Assembly: GCF_022919175.1 (NCBI RefSeq)
Contig: NZ_CP095043.1
Location: 620,001 to 684,000, forward strand
Direction: 5' to 3'
Origin: Leucobacter rhizosphaerae
GTDB lineage: Bacteria; Actinomycetota; Actinomycetes; Actinomycetales; Microbacteriaceae
Length of the DNA: 64,000 bases
Each line of letters starts with the position of its first letter. Within the stretch, counting starts at the first letter, position 1. The translations under genes were made by a program, and so were the position numbers. Below are positions 1-10,193 of the stretch, piece after piece. The notes beneath the pieces were generated by a model, which worked only from the letters and a program-made list of their open reading frames with translations, did not search any database and was not told the origin of the DNA.

Positions 1-446
1 ACAAGCGGTTCGATCGCGACGCACTCGGGGAGCTCGTCGCGGAGATGATGGACATCGTCGCGCTGCCGCTCAGCAAGCTGCAGGAGTACCCCTACGAGCT
101 CTCGAAGGGACAGCGCCAGCGCGTCGCGGTGATCCGCTCGCTCATGCTCGATCCGACACTGCTCATCGCGGACGAGCCGACCCTCGGCGTCGACGCGAAC
201 AACCGGCCGAAGATCGTCGAGCTGCTCCAGTGGTACCGCGAGCGGACGAACGCCACGCTCGTCCTCATCAGCCACGACATCGGCATGCTCGAGGCCCTCG
301 TGCAGGACGTGCTCGTCATGCAGCAGGGGCGTCTCGTCGGTCGCGGCGACATCAACGAGATCTTCCGCCACGCCGATCACGGCTACGTCCAGCTCCTCGC
401 GCAGGCCCTGCGCGCTACGGCCTACGACGAAATCGCGGAAGAGTAG
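1..446 (+). CDS. Peptide-type ABC transporter ATP-binding protein, C-terminal part (5' truncated)
   Basis: The reading frame is open from the first bases of the window, so the gene begins upstream and only the last 148 or so codons are present. The ABC signature appears as LSKGQRQR, followed by a Walker B segment LLIADEPT and the H-loop histidine in LVLISHD. Walker A lies outside the window. The layout resembles the DppD/OppD/DppF ATPases that energise oligopeptide or nickel import, but the substrate cannot be told from this fragment. The signature has Lys in place of the usual first Gly of LSGGQ. The partner permease genes must lie to the left. Confidence 0.85.
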   Translation, partial: KRFDRDALGELVAEMMDIVALPLSKLQEYPYELSKGQRQRVAVIRSLMLDPTLLIADEPTLGVDANNRPKIVELLQWYRERTNATLVLISHDIGMLEALVQDVLVMQQGRLVGRGDINEIFRHADHGYVQLLAQALRATAYDEIAEE

Positions 447-453
447 CTTCGAT

Positions 454-483
454 TTGCAAACGCTTTTCCGGGCTTGATATTAT
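454..483 (+). promoter_or_regulatory. Sigma70-type promoter of tRNA-Asn
   Basis: A TTGCAA -35 hexamer (454-459) and a TATTAT -10 hexamer (478-483) are separated by 18 bases. The predicted transcription start is about 15 bases before the mature tRNA. It is one of the most consensus-like promoters in the window, as expected for a stable RNA gene. Confidence 0.6.
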
Positions 484-505
484 GGATAGGTTGCCACGGC
501 AATGA

Positions 506-578
506 TCCCCTGTAGCTCAGTTGGCAGAGCGCTTGACTGTTAATCAGGATGTCGCTGGTTCGAGCCCAGCCGGGGGAG
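506..578 (+). tRNA. tRNA-Asn (anticodon GTT)
   Basis: A full cloverleaf is visible. The acceptor arms TCCCCTG (506-512) and CGGGGGA (571-577) pair, with one G-T pair. The anticodon loop CTGTTAA gives GTT, the T arm carries GGTTCGAGCC, and G578 is the discriminator. CCA is not encoded, unlike the Gly and Pro tRNA genes that follow. A strong hairpin directly downstream ends the transcript. Confidence 0.95.
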
Positions 579-584
579 CGACGT

Positions 585-613
585 GAAGCCCCTACCATTG
601 CGGTAGGGGCTTC
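585..613 (+). terminator. Hairpin terminator after tRNA-Asn
   Basis: A perfect 12-bp stem (585-596 with 602-613) and a 5-base loop lie just after tRNA-Asn. Only a short T-containing stretch (GTTGT) follows. It separates the tRNA from the downstream protein gene, whose GTG start is 25 bases further on. Confidence 0.7.
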
Positions 614-637
614 GTTGTATCGACGGGGGAGGACACC

Positions 638-1192
638 GTGGCGGAGCAGACGGCACCGGGCGCGCACGAGGGCCGGGTCGTCGCGGTCGCACCGTACGGC
701 GCGCCCGTGCTGCACGACACCGTGTGGTTGGCCCCGGGTTCGGCGGTCGTGGGGAGTGTCACCATCGGAGCCGACAGCAGCGTCTGGTACAACGCGGTCG
801 TCCGCGGCGACTCGGACCGGGTCTCCATCGGGGCCCGGAGCAACGTGCAGGACGGCGTCGTCATCCATACCCACCGGGGCCACCCCGCGATCATCGGCGA
901 CGACGTCTCGATCGGCCACAACGCGTTGGTGCACGGCGCGACCATCGAAGACGGCTGCTTGATCGGCATGAACGCGACCGTGCTGAGCGGCGCGATCGTG
1001 GGGGAGGGATCGCTCGTCGCGGCCGGTGCGCTCGTCGCGCAGGGCGCCGTGATCCCGCCACACTCGCTCGTCGCCGGGATCCCGGGCCGCGTGGTCCGTC
1101 CGCTCACCGACGCGGATCGCGAGTCGGTGCGCCGCAACTCCGCGGTGTACCTCGACTACACCGCCCGCCACCGCGACGCGCAGCAGCCGTAG
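638..1192 (+). CDS. Gamma-carbonic-anhydrase-like left-handed beta-helix protein
   Basis: A 184-residue protein made almost entirely of hexapeptide repeats of the left-handed beta-helix type, the fold of trimeric gamma carbonic anhydrases (YrdA/PaaY/CamH group). Three histidines at about 77, 94 and 99 (in VIHTHRG and IGHNALVHG) match the zinc ligands that bind across subunit faces. Arg56-Gly-Asp58 and Gln71-Asp72 are also in place. These residues suggest reversible CO2 hydration, but many members have low or unknown activity. The start is GTG, preceded by GGGGGAGGA. It stands alone between two tRNA genes. Confidence 0.85.
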   Translation: MAEQTAPGAHEGRVVAVAPYGAPVLHDTVWLAPGSAVVGSVTIGADSSVWYNAVVRGDSDRVSIGARSNVQDGVVIHTHRGHPAIIGDDVSIGHNALVHGATIEDGCLIGMNATVLSGAIVGEGSLVAAGALVAQGAVIPPHSLVAGIPGRVVRPLTDADRESVRRNSAVYLDYTARHRDAQQP

Positions 1193-1259
1193 GTGGCGCG
1201 CGGGTCGCGGATCATGCACTATGCTCGATGAGGTGCGATCGCCGCGATGCGCTCGCTCC

Positions 1260-1333
1260 GGGGATGTAGCTCAATGGTAGAGCCTCAGTCTTCCAAACTG
1301 ATTACGCGGGTTCGATTCCCGTCATCCCCTCCA
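1260..1333 (+). tRNA. tRNA-Gly (anticodon TCC)
   Basis: Acceptor stem GGGGATG (1260-1266) pairs with CATCCCC (1323-1329). The anticodon loop CTTCCAA gives TCC, and the T arm has GGGTTCGATTCCC. The discriminator is T1330 and the CCA end is encoded (1331-1333). The tRNA reads GGA and, with wobble, GGG codons. Confidence 0.95.
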
Positions 1334-1481
1334 GAACGGCGCGTGCGCCCCTCCGATCGACCTGCTGACGCTCGTGCGCGCGGCCGATGCGTCCGGTGAG
1401 CGACTTCACCGATGGTTTCGGCTAGACTTGCTCAGGTTGCGCGCTCAGGCGTGCAAACAGACATGTGGAACCGACGGGTTT

Positions 1482-1559
1482 CGGGGCGTAGCTCAGCTTG
1501 GCTAGAGCGCCCGCTTTGGGAGCGGGAGGTCGCAGGTTCGAATCCTGTCGCCCCGACCA
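1482..1559 (+). tRNA. tRNA-Pro (anticodon TGG)
   Basis: Acceptor stem CGGGGCG (1482-1488) pairs with CGCCCCG (1549-1555). The anticodon loop TTTGGGA gives TGG, A1556 is the discriminator and CCA is encoded (1557-1559). A TAGACT -10-like hexamer lies at 1423-1428. The trigger factor gene starts 58 bases downstream. Confidence 0.95.
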
Positions 1560-1617
1560 GGGTCAACCGGCCCGAACCAGGCTGACACCAGCAGATGCAC
1601 GATCATGAGAGGTCAAA

Positions 1618-3108
1618 TTGCCGAAGACGACAGCGGAAAAGCTCACTCCGACCCGCGCGAAGCTGAGCGTTGCGCTCACGCTCGATGAGCTGGAGCCGTA
1701 CCTCAAGCAGGCCTACAAGACGATCGCCGAGCAGGTCTCGATCCCGGGCTTCCGCAAGGGCAAGGTGCCGGCTCCGATCATCGACCAGCGCGTCGGCCGT
1801 GAGGCCGTCATCCAGGAGGCCGTGAACGCCTCCCTCGACGACTTCTACCAGGGCGCCCTCGCCGAGTCCGGCGAGCGCCCGATGGGCCGCCCGACCGCCG
1901 ACGTCGCGCAGTGGCCGGACGCCAAGGACGCCTCCAGCGAGCTGGAGCTCGTCTTCGAGGTCGAGGTCCGCCCCGAGTTCACCCTGCCCAAGTACGACGG
2001 GCTGAAGCTGACCGTCGACACCGCAGAGGTCGACGAGGCCGCGATCGAGGACGAGCTGACCAAGCTCCGCGAGCGCTTCGGCACCCTCGTGACCGTCGAG
2101 CGCCCGGCCAAGACCGGCGACTTCGTCGAGCTCGACCTGACCGCGCGCATCGACGGCAAGGACGTCGACCAGGCCAGCGGCGTGTCCTACGAGGTCGGCG
2201 CGGGCAACCTGCTCGCCGGCACCGACGAGGCCATCGAGACGCTCACCGCAGGTGAGACCACCACCTTCTCCTCGCAGCTCCTCGGCGGCGAGTACGAGGG
2301 CCAGGACGCGGAGGTCGAGGTCACTCTCACCGCCGTCAAGGAGCGCGAGCTCCCCGAGGCCGACGACGAGTTCGCGCAGCTCGCGAGCGAGTTCGACACG
2401 ATCGCCGAGCTCCGCGACAGCCTGAAGGATCAGGTCGCCCGCGCCTCCGTGTTCGCGCAGGGCCAGCAGGCCCGCGACCTCTTCACCGAGACGCTCATCG
2501 AGCAGGCCGGGATCCCGGTCTCCGAGGAGCTCGTCGAGGAGGAGGTGCACCGCCACCTCGAGGGTGAGGGTCGTCTCGAGGACGACGAGCACCGCGCAGA
2601 GGTCCGCGTCTCCTCCGAGAAGCAGATCCAGCTCCAGCTCCTGCTCGACGCGATCGTCGAGGCCGAAGGGGTCACCCCGACGCAGAACGAGCTCTCGCAG
2701 TACATCTTCCAGTCGGCGCAGCAGTACGGCATGGAGCCCACCGAGTTCCTGCAGGCGATCAGCCAGGGCAACCAGATGGGCGTCATCCTCGGTGAGGTCA
2801 CCCGGAACAAGGCCCTCGCCGTGGCGCTCGGCAAGGCGAAGGTCGTCGACCAGGCCGGCAAGGCCGTCGATCTGAGCGAGTTCACCGCGGTCGACGACGA
2901 GGCCGAGGCCGAGGTCGTCGATGAGGCCGAGGAGATCGTCGCGGAGGCCGAGGCCGCCGAGACGACCGAGGCCGCGGCACCGGCCGCGGAGGAGGTCACC
3001 GACGAGGAGGCCGCCAAGAAGGCCGCCCGCTCCGCCGCCGCGAAGAAGGCCGCAGCCACCCGCGCCGCCAAGAAGGCCGCAGCTGCGAAGGAGGAGGACG
3101 CGAAGTAG
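1618..3108 (+). CDS. tig: Trigger factor (ribosome-associated chaperone and peptidyl-prolyl isomerase)
   Basis: Trigger factor binds at the ribosomal exit tunnel and shields nascent chains. The N-terminal ribosome-binding domain carries the signature GFRKGKVP at about residues 44-51. The FKBP-type isomerase domain follows (about 160-245), then the helical arm domain. The start is TTG with GAGAGG just upstream; a nearby ATG at 1605 is out of frame. At 496 residues it is longer than typical (430-450) because of a low-complexity tail of about 70 residues: first acidic (Glu/Asp/Ala), then Ala/Lys repeats such as [18 protein letters not shown]. It heads a proteostasis block with clpP1, clpP2 and clpX. 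Confidence 0.97.
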   Translation: MPKTTAEKLTPTRAKLSVALTLDELEPYLKQAYKTIAEQVSIPGFRKGKVPAPIIDQRVGREAVIQEAVNASLDDFYQGALAESGERPMGRPTADVAQWPDAKDASSELELVFEVEVRPEFTLPKYDGLKLTVDTAEVDEAAIEDELTKLRERFGTLVTVERPAKTGDFVELDLTARIDGKDVDQASGVSYEVGAGNLLAGTDEAIETLTAGETTTFSSQLLGGEYEGQDAEVEVTLTAVKERELPEADDEFAQLASEFDTIAELRDSLKDQVARASVFAQGQQARDLFTETLIEQAGIPVSEELVEEEVHRHLEGEGRLEDDEHRAEVRVSSEKQIQLQLLLDAIVEAEGVTPTQNELSQYIFQSAQQYGMEPTEFLQAISQGNQMGVILGEVTRNKALAVALGKAKVVDQAGKAVDLSEFTAVDDEAEAEVVDEAEEIVAEAEAAETTEAAAPAAEEVTDEEAAKKAARSAAAKKAAATRAAKKAAAAKEEDAK

Positions 3109-3129
3109 TCCTCCCGCCGCACGCGCATC

Positions 3130-3161
3130 GAGATCCCTCGCCCTTCGGGGCGGGGGATCTC
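3130..3161 (+). terminator. Hairpin terminator after tig
   Basis: A 14-bp stem (3130-3143 with 3148-3161, one G-T pair) is capped by a TTCG tetraloop. No T tract follows, which is common in high-GC actinobacteria. It separates tig from clpP1. Confidence 0.7.
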
Positions 3162-3219
3162 CGCGTTGGCGGGTGATGTGCCCAGGGCGAACATCGACAT
3201 CTCCACCGCGGCGAGTCGG

Positions 3220-3225
3220 TAGCCT
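3220..3225 (+). promoter_or_regulatory. Probable -10 element of clpP1P2
   Basis: TAGCCT lies 30 bases before the preferred clpP1 start. It predicts a leader of about 24 bases that contains the GGAG ribosome-binding site at 3246-3249. No clear -35 is seen. A GGCGAAC half-site at 3186-3192 resembles half a ClgR site, but the other half is missing. Confidence 0.35.
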
Positions 3226-3255
3226 CGAATCAAGCAACAACGAATGGAGCGCCGC

Positions 3256-3840
3256 ATGGCAGAACAGACGCCACCGAACAGCGTGTTTGATCGGCTGCTG
3301 AAGGATCGCATCATCTGGCTCGGGTCCGAGGTGCGTGACGACAACGCAAACGAGATCTGCGCGAAGATTCTGCTGCTCGCAGCGGAGGATCCCGACGCCG
3401 ACATCTACCTCTACATCAACTCCCCGGGCGGCTCGATCACCGCGGGCATGGCGATCTACGACACCATGTCGTTCGTCCCCAACGACATCGTGACCGTCGG
3501 CATGGGCATGGCGGCCTCGATGGGCCAGTTCCTGCTCACCGCCGGCACGAAGGGGAAGCGCTACATCACCCCGAACGCGCGCGTGCTGCTCCACCAGCCG
3601 CACGGCGGCTTCGGCGGCACGGCGAGCGACATCCAGACGCAGGCGCAGCTCATCACCTCGATGAAGAACCGCCTGGCCGAGATCACCGCGTCGCAGACGG
3701 GCAAGTCCGTCGAGCAGATCAACGAGGACGGGGACCGCGACCGCTGGTTCACGGCCCAGGAGGCGCTCGAGTACGGGTTCGTCGATTTCATCCGCGACTC
3801 CGCGACGGACGTCGTCGGCGGCGGCGGCACCACCAAGTAG
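3256..3840 (+). CDS. clpP1: ATP-dependent Clp protease proteolytic subunit ClpP1
   Basis: One of two ClpP subunits that form the mixed ClpP1P2 tetradecamer fed by ClpX or ClpC. The catalytic Ser is at about 88 ([11 protein letters not shown]), the His at about 113 (LLHQPHGG) and the Asp in the DRDRWF segment. The binding-groove motif SPGGSI is intact. An in-frame ATG at 3244 exists, but GGAG at 3246-3249 sits six bases before ATG 3256, so the latter is preferred. It is cotranscribed with the second ClpP gene 28 bases downstream. Confidence 0.95.
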   Translation: MAEQTPPNSVFDRLLKDRIIWLGSEVRDDNANEICAKILLLAAEDPDADIYLYINSPGGSITAGMAIYDTMSFVPNDIVTVGMGMAASMGQFLLTAGTKGKRYITPNARVLLHQPHGGFGGTASDIQTQAQLITSMKNRLAEITASQTGKSVEQINEDGDRDRWFTAQEALEYGFVDFIRDSATDVVGGGGTTK

Positions 3841-3868
3841 GCAACGGGACAGGAAGCAAAGCGATTCG

Positions 3869-4540
3869 ATGATGACCCCACAGATGCCACAGTCAGGCGG
3901 CAGCCGCCTGCAGATGCCCGATTCCCGATACGTCCTGCCCTCCTTCGAGGAGCGGACCGCGTACGGGTTCAAGCGGCAGGATCCCTACGCTAAGCTCTTC
4001 GAGGACCGCATCATCTTCCTCGGCGTGCAGGTCGACGACGCCTCGGCGGACGACGTGATGGCGCAGCTCCTCGTGCTGGAGAGCCAGGATCCCGAGCGCG
4101 ACATCACGATGTACATCAACTCGCCCGGTGGCTCGTTCACCGCGATGACGGCGATCTACGACACGATGCAGTACATCCGTCCGCACGTGCAGACGGTGTG
4201 CCTCGGCCAGGCCGCCTCCGCGGCCGCGGTGCTGCTCGCGGGCGGGAGCCCCGGCAAGCGGCTCGCGCTGCCGAACGCGCGCGTTCTGATCCACCAGCCC
4301 TCGATGGGCCAGGCCGGCCACGGCCAGGCCTCCGACATCGAGATCCAGGCCGCCGAGATCATGCGCATGCGCGAGTGGCTCGAGGAGACGCTGTCCCACC
4401 ACTCGAAGCGCACGCCCGAGGAGGTGCATCGCGACATCGATCGCGACAAGATCCTCAGTGCGCAGGAGGCGCTCGACTACGGCCTCGTCGACCAGGTGCT
4501 GACGAGCCGGAAGAACCCGCAGGCCGTCCTCTCGAAGTAA
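3869..4540 (+). CDS. clpP2: ATP-dependent Clp protease proteolytic subunit ClpP2
   Basis: Second ClpP paralogue (223 residues). Catalytic residues are visible as Ser in [14 protein letters not shown], His in VLIHQPSMG, and Asp near [15 protein letters not shown]. An N-terminal extension of about 30 residues precedes the core, as is usual for actinobacterial ClpP2, where it is processed. Two adjacent ATG codons (3869, 3872) could start it. In mycobacteria both subunits are required for an active hetero-oligomer, and the tandem arrangement here implies the same. Confidence 0.95.
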   Translation: MMTPQMPQSGGSRLQMPDSRYVLPSFEERTAYGFKRQDPYAKLFEDRIIFLGVQVDDASADDVMAQLLVLESQDPERDITMYINSPGGSFTAMTAIYDTMQYIRPHVQTVCLGQAASAAAVLLAGGSPGKRLALPNARVLIHQPSMGQAGHGQASDIEIQAAEIMRMREWLEETLSHHSKRTPEEVHRDIDRDKILSAQEALDYGLVDQVLTSRKNPQAVLSK

Positions 4541-4547
4541 CCCGATC

Positions 4548-4578
4548 GGGCCCCGGAGCGCTGAGCGCGCCGGGGCCC
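4548..4578 (+). terminator. Hairpin between clpP2 and clpX
   Basis: A 9-bp GC-only outer stem (4548-4556 with 4570-4578) encloses a 4-bp inner stem with a 3-base loop. No T tract follows. It probably ends the clpP1P2 transcript or reduces read-through to clpX, which would then need its own promoter at about 4610-4640. Confidence 0.6.
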
Positions 4579-4659
4579 GCGGCGCGCCGCCGGTGATTGT
4601 CAGCGGCTCAGGTTACTCTCGAGGGAGTCGGAATCCGCAAGGTGTGAAGGAGTCACTGC

Positions 4660-5932
<1,273 letters not shown>

Positions 5933-5934
<2 letters not shown>

Positions 5935-6027
5935 CCCGCGAACTCGGGGCTAGACCCGCGAGCGCGGAATCTGACCGCCTGACCCTGAACGACGCGCGGC
6001 GCCAGACCGTCTGACCGCCTGGCCCTG
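5933..6027. repeat. Short degenerate direct repeats between clpX and the next gene
   Basis: TCTGACCGCCTGACCCTG (5970-5987) recurs with one change at 6010-6027, and GACCCGCGA recurs at 5933-5941 and 5953-5961. They fill the 96-base gap between two convergent genes. No stable terminator hairpin is evident here. Confidence 0.5.
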
Positions 6028-6030
6028 CAC

Positions 6031-6570
6031 TTACGAGCCGAGCGCCGCGATCTCGTAGCTGAGGAGCACGGTGCCGTCCCCCTGGGGGATCATGAGCGCG
6101 TCGACCGCGAGTGTGGCGCTCGTCAGCGTCGCGAACGTCTCTCCGCTCTCACCGGCGGTCACGTCGGTCGCCTCGAAGCCGCCCGCGGTGATGACCTGCG
6201 TCCAGAGCAGCGCGCCGTCGTCACCGGACTCCGAGCGCAGCACGACGAACCAGCCCTGCGCGGAGCGCTCTCCGATGTCGTCGATCACGGCTCCCTCGGG
6301 GATCACGAAGCGATCGGCCGGGAAGCTCGCGGGGATCTCCGTCTGCTTCTCACCGACACCGTCCGGATTCGTCTCCGACCAGCTGCCCTCGGACCCGCCC
6401 TTGCCCTCGGCGAGCTCCTCCTTCGAGGGGGTGCCCGCGATGTCTCCCGGCTCCGGCGCGCACGACACGAGGGTGGCCGCGCAGAGCAGCACACCCGCGG
6501 CGGCGAGCACGCCTCGGACGTGTGCACGAGTGGGGCGGTGAGCGGAACGGGGTGCGAGCGGTGCAGTCAT
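6031..6570 (-). CDS. Predicted lipoprotein, function unknown
   Basis: A 179-residue exported protein. A basic N-terminus and a hydrophobic stretch (about 18-36) end in lipobox LVSC with Cys37 as the expected lipidated residue. The mature part begins with a Glu/Gly/Ser-rich flexible stretch and continues with a small beta-rich domain (PEGAVIDDIGERSAQGWFVVL). I do not recognise a family. The ATG at 6570 has GGAG upstream; the longer frame to 6681 is rejected because it overlaps the neighbour. It is the third gene of a valS-led minus-strand set, 13 bases after the preceding gene. Confidence 0.75.
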   Translation of the reverse strand: MTAPLAPRSAHRPTRAHVRGVLAAAGVLLCAATLVSCAPEPGDIAGTPSKEELAEGKGGSEGSWSETNPDGVGEKQTEIPASFPADRFVIPEGAVIDDIGERSAQGWFVVLRSESGDDGALLWTQVITAGGFEATDVTAGESGETFATLTSATLAVDALMIPQGDGTVLLSYEIAALGS

Positions 6571-6583
6571 GTGGGGGCGCTCC

Positions 6584-6883
6584 TCAGCTGAGCCAGTCGT
6601 CGTCATCATCGTCGTCGTTCGGGGGAGCGGCCGGGCCGCCGCCGTCGGCGGCGGGTGCGGCAAGCGTGCCCGACGCCGCACGCACGACCGTCGCGCCCGA
6701 CGCGTCGATCGAGATCTCGACGAGGTCGTCGAGCACGAGACGGGGGCGCCCCTCCAGCCAGGTCAGCGTCCAGGAATCGGCGTCCGGATAGACGCCCTCC
6801 TGCTCCTGGATGGCGGGGTGCAGGTCGGCGGGCACCCCACCGTGCGGTGCCTCTCCCGCGACCCAGCGCGCCCCCATCCGCAT
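6584..6883 (-). CDS. Small acidic hypothetical protein downstream of valS
   Basis: A 99-residue protein that starts 3 bases after the valS stop codon, so it is very likely cotranslated. A second ATG at 6877 is possible. The body contains GRPRLVLDDLVEISIDASGATVV, a short beta-rich segment, and the C-terminus is Ala/Gly/Pro-rich, ending in seven consecutive Asp residues followed by WLS. No known family is recognised. The Asp run may bind divalent cations or act as a charged tail, which is speculation. Confidence 0.65.
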   Translation of the reverse strand: MRMGARWVAGEAPHGGVPADLHPAIQEQEGVYPDADSWTLTWLEGRPRLVLDDLVEISIDASGATVVRAASGTLAAPAADGGGPAAPPNDDDDDDDWLS

Positions 6884-6886
6884 GAT

Positions 6887-9475
6887 CTAGGCCTCGGCCG
6901 TCTCGAGCTCGATCTCCGCGACGACGGGCTCGGCCACATCGGCGGTTTCGATGCGGAGGTCGACGATGCGGCCGACGGCGGCGAGGTCGGCGGCCGCGGA
7001 GGCCAGGCGATCCCGATCGGCCGCGGGCGCGTGCACCACGGCGAGTGTCACCGGGGTCTTCTGCGATGCCTTCGCCGACGTCTTCGCACCGCGGATCCCG
7101 ACGAGCGCACCCCCGACGAGGGCGAGCAGCCCGGCATCGGCGTCAGCGCCCGCGAGCGCCGTCACCTCGTCCGAGACCGGCCACGCGGCGAGGTGGACCG
7201 AGCCCTCTCCGAACCACGACCACACCTCCTCCGTGGCGTACGGCAGGAACGGGGCGAGCAGCCGGACGAACACCGACAGTGCGGCGCGCAACGCCGTCAC
7301 CGCCGAAGCCTGCTCCTGGCCGGAGCCGCCGTGAGCGCGCTCCTTCACGAGCTCCAGGTAGTCATCGCAGAACTTCCAGAAGAAGGACTCGGTGACCTCC
7401 AGCGCACGGGCGTGATCGTAGACCTCGAAGGCGCGGGTCGACTCGTCGATCACCCGCGCGAGCCCGGCGAGCACCGAGCGATCGAGCGGCTCCGTCACCG
7501 TGCCCGCGCCGCTCGCGTCGAAGCCCAGGGTGAACTTCGCGGCGTTGAGCAGCTTGATCGCGAGGCGTCGGCCGATCTTGATCTGCGTCGGGTTCTGCGG
7601 ATCGAACGAGGCGTCGGTGCCCAGCTTCGCGGAGGCGGCCCAGTAGCGCACGGCATCCGAGCCGTGCTGTTCGAGCATGCCTGCGGGCGTCACCACGTTG
7701 CCCTTCGACTTCGACATCTTCTTGCGGTCCGGATCGAGGATCCAGCCGGAGATGCCGGCGTGCTGCCACGGCAGCTGCCCGCACTCGAGTTCCGAGCGCA
7801 GCACCGAGCTGAAGAGCCAGGTGCGGATGATGTCCTGCCCCTGCGGGCGGAGGCTGAAGGGGAAGACGAGGTCGAAGAGCTCGGGATCCCGCTCCCAGCC
7901 GCCGGCGAGCTGCGGCGTGAGCGACGAGGTCGCCCAGGTGTCCATGACATCCACCTCGCCCTGGAATCCGCCGGCCTGGCCGCGCTGCTCCGCGGAGTAT
8001 CCCGCGGGCACATCGCTCGAGGGGTCGACGGGGAGCTGCTCGGCGGCGGGGAGGATCGGCTCGTCGAACACCGGGTTGCCCTCGGCATCGAGCGGGTACC
8101 AGACCGGGATCGGCACGCCGAAGAAGCGCTGCCGCGAGATCAGCCAGTCGCCCGAGAGGCCCTCGACCCAGTTCTCGTACCGCACCCGCATGAAGTCGGG
8201 GTGCCACTGCAGCTCGCGGCCGTGCGCGAGCAACCGTTCGCGCAGCGCCTCGTCGCGCGCGCCGTTCTTGACGTACCACTGCCGCGTCGAGACGATCTCG
8301 AGCGGCCGGTCGCCCTTCTCGAAGAACTTCACGGGGTGGGTGATCTTGCGGATCTCGCCGATCAGCTCGCCCGAGGCCTGCAGCAGCTCGACCACCGTCT
8401 GCTTCGCACTGAAGACCGTCTTGCCGGCGATCTGCGCGTAGGCGTCGCGACCGGCCTCCGACACGATCGCCTCCGGCGCCTCGGCCAGCACGCGGCCGTC
8501 GAACCCGAGGATCGACCGGCTCGGCAGGTCGAGTTCGCGCCACCACACCACGTCGGTGACGTCGCCGAAGGTGCAGATCATCGCGATCCCCGTGCCCTTG
8601 TCCTTCTGCGCGAGGTGGTGCGCCAGGATCGGCACCTCGACGTCGAAGAGCGGCGTGCGCACGGTCGACCCGAAGAGCGGCTGGTAGCGCTCGTCGTCGG
8701 GGTGCGCGACGAGCGCGACGCACGCGGCCAGGAGCTCTGGGCGCGTGGTGTCGATCAGGATGTCGCCGGCGCCGTCGGTGCGGTGGAACGCGAGCTGGTG
8801 GTACGCGCTCGGCTGATCCCGGTCCTCGAGCTCGGCCTGGGCCACCGCGGTGCGGAAGGTGACGTCCCAGAGGGTCGGCGCCTGAGCCTGGTAGGCCTCG
8901 CCCCGTTCGATGTTGCGGAGGAAGGCGAGCTGCGACGCGCGCAGCGAGTCGTCGCCGATCGTCCGGTAGGTCTGCGACCAGTCGACCGAGAGCCCGAGGG
9001 TGCGCCAGAGATCCTCGAACTGCTGCTCGTCCTCGACCGTGAGACGCTCGCAGAGCTCGATGAAGTTGCGGCGCGAGACCGGCTGCTGATCCGCGGCCTT
9101 GATGCTCTTGCCGTCACCGCCCTCGTGCGGCGGCACGAAGCCCTCGACGTACGGGAGCGACGGATCGCAGCGCACGCCGTAGTAGTTCTGCACGCGGCGC
9201 TCGGTCGGAAGTCCGTTGTCGTCCCAGCCCATCGGGTAGAACACGCGCTTGCCCTGCATCCGCTGGTACCGGGCCACGGTGTCGGTGTGGGTGTAGGAGA
9301 ACACGTGCCCGACGTGCAGCGAACCGGAGGCCGTGGGCGGCGGGGTGTCGATGCTGTAGACGTCAGCGCGCTCGGCGCCGTCCCGCGGGAACGCGTAGGT
9401 GCCCTGGGCTTCCCAGACCGCCCCCCACTTGGATTCGAGGCCTTCGAGTGCCGGCTTGTCGGGAATCGCGCTCAT
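6887..9475 (-). CDS. valS: Valine--tRNA ligase
   Basis: Class I aminoacyl-tRNA synthetase of the Ile/Val/Leu group that charges tRNA-Val and edits Thr. The HIGH-type motif is HVGHVFSYTH (about residue 54) followed by GWDDNGLPTE, and the KMSKS loop appears as KKMSKSKGN. The CP1 editing domain lies between them and an anticodon-binding helical domain follows. At 862 residues it fits the actinobacterial form. No T-box is visible in the 159-base gap upstream. Two small genes follow closely in the same direction. Confidence 0.97.
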   Translation of the reverse strand: MSAIPDKPALEGLESKWGAVWEAQGTYAFPRDGAERADVYSIDTPPPTASGSLHVGHVFSYTHTDTVARYQRMQGKRVFYPMGWDDNGLPTERRVQNYYGVRCDPSLPYVEGFVPPHEGGDGKSIKAADQQPVSRRNFIELCERLTVEDEQQFEDLWRTLGLSVDWSQTYRTIGDDSLRASQLAFLRNIERGEAYQAQAPTLWDVTFRTAVAQAELEDRDQPSAYHQLAFHRTDGAGDILIDTTRPELLAACVALVAHPDDERYQPLFGSTVRTPLFDVEVPILAHHLAQKDKGTGIAMICTFGDVTDVVWWRELDLPSRSILGFDGRVLAEAPEAIVSEAGRDAYAQIAGKTVFSAKQTVVELLQASGELIGEIRKITHPVKFFEKGDRPLEIVSTRQWYVKNGARDEALRERLLAHGRELQWHPDFMRVRYENWVEGLSGDWLISRQRFFGVPIPVWYPLDAEGNPVFDEPILPAAEQLPVDPSSDVPAGYSAEQRGQAGGFQGEVDVMDTWATSSLTPQLAGGWERDPELFDLVFPFSLRPQGQDIIRTWLFSSVLRSELECGQLPWQHAGISGWILDPDRKKMSKSKGNVVTPAGMLEQHGSDAVRYWAASAKLGTDASFDPQNPTQIKIGRRLAIKLLNAAKFTLGFDASGAGTVTEPLDRSVLAGLARVIDESTRAFEVYDHARALEVTESFFWKFCDDYLELVKERAHGGSGQEQASAVTALRAALSVFVRLLAPFLPYATEEVWSWFGEGSVHLAAWPVSDEVTALAGADADAGLLALVGGALVGIRGAKTSAKASQKTPVTLAVVHAPAADRDRLASAAADLAAVGRIVDLRIETADVAEPVVAEIELETAEA

Positions 9476-9634
9476 GCGTGTGCTCCGTGGGTCGATGTGG
9501 GCGGCACCGTGTGGTCGCGCGCCGGATCCCGACGCGCTGGTGCCTGATGGTCAACCCCACCAGGGTACCGCTTCGCCCCGGGGATTCCGGTGCACACGCG
9601 GGAGTGGCGGGTCGCCCGCGCAGCCCGACGTCGG

Positions 9635-10108
9635 TTACTCGACGAGCACCACGATCAGGGTCTCGTTCAGCGCGGGATCGCCGCCCGGCTCCGGCTCGGT
9701 GAGGTACTGCTCCCAGGCCACCCCGAGCGGTGTGAGCGCCTGGTCGGCGATCCAGCCGTAGAGGTGCGCGTAGGCGGCCTCGAGCTGCGCGTAGTCGCCG
9801 CGGACGAGGAGGGTGGCCCCGGTGCCCGCGGGCAGCAGCTCGTGCGTCACCTCGCCGTGCGCAGAGAACGGGGCGGCCACCGGCACCGCGACCGAGAGGT
9901 CCAGCTCGGAGCTGGAGTCGCCATGGGTGACCCCGAGGGGGGCGTCGAGCGGCGCGAGCCCCAGTGCTCCGAGCGCCCCGAAGATCGCCGGGAACGCACG
10001 GTCGTAGAGTGCCGGAATACCGTCGAACGCCACACGCTGCCGCACGACTGCCAGGTGACGCGCGCTCTGCTCGACGAGTGCGGGGGCGGGGAAACTGGGT
10101 GCAGTCAT
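9635..10108 (-). CDS. GyrI-like / AraC effector-binding domain protein
   Basis: A 157-residue stand-alone protein with the pattern of the GyrI-like small-molecule-binding domain (AraC E-bind/SOUL-like fold): an N-terminal RHLAVVRQRVAFDGIPALYDRAF segment and a later VRGDYAQLEAAYAHLYGWI helix. Related proteins bind or hydrolyse hydrophobic compounds or act as gyrase-protecting factors; no specific ligand can be assigned. The ATG at 10108 has AGGAGCC upstream. The longer frame to 10189 lacks a ribosome-binding site and would run into the ileS promoter. Confidence 0.7.
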   Translation of the reverse strand: MTAPSFPAPALVEQSARHLAVVRQRVAFDGIPALYDRAFPAIFGALGALGLAPLDAPLGVTHGDSSSELDLSVAVPVAAPFSAHGEVTHELLPAGTGATLLVRGDYAQLEAAYAHLYGWIADQALTPLGVAWEQYLTEPEPGGDPALNETLIVVLVE

Positions 10109-10193
10109 GACACGGCTCCTTTGCGGCGTTTCGGGCTTTGTTCCAGTGTAGGCGCGGAGCTCGGCCGATGGGCTTGCACGCCGAACCATGCGC

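Noticed and set aside
3181..3192. Possible ClgR operator before clpP1
   Set aside because: Only a GGCGAAC half-site is seen; the second half of the palindrome is missing.
1603..3972. 789-codon open frame antisense to tig and clpP1
   Set aside because: It spans two real genes and the terminator between them, and its composition is that of a shadow frame.
6569..9547. 992-codon open frame antisense to valS
   Set aside because: Same reason: valS has both class I signature motifs, and the opposite frame has no recognisable domain or ribosome-binding site.
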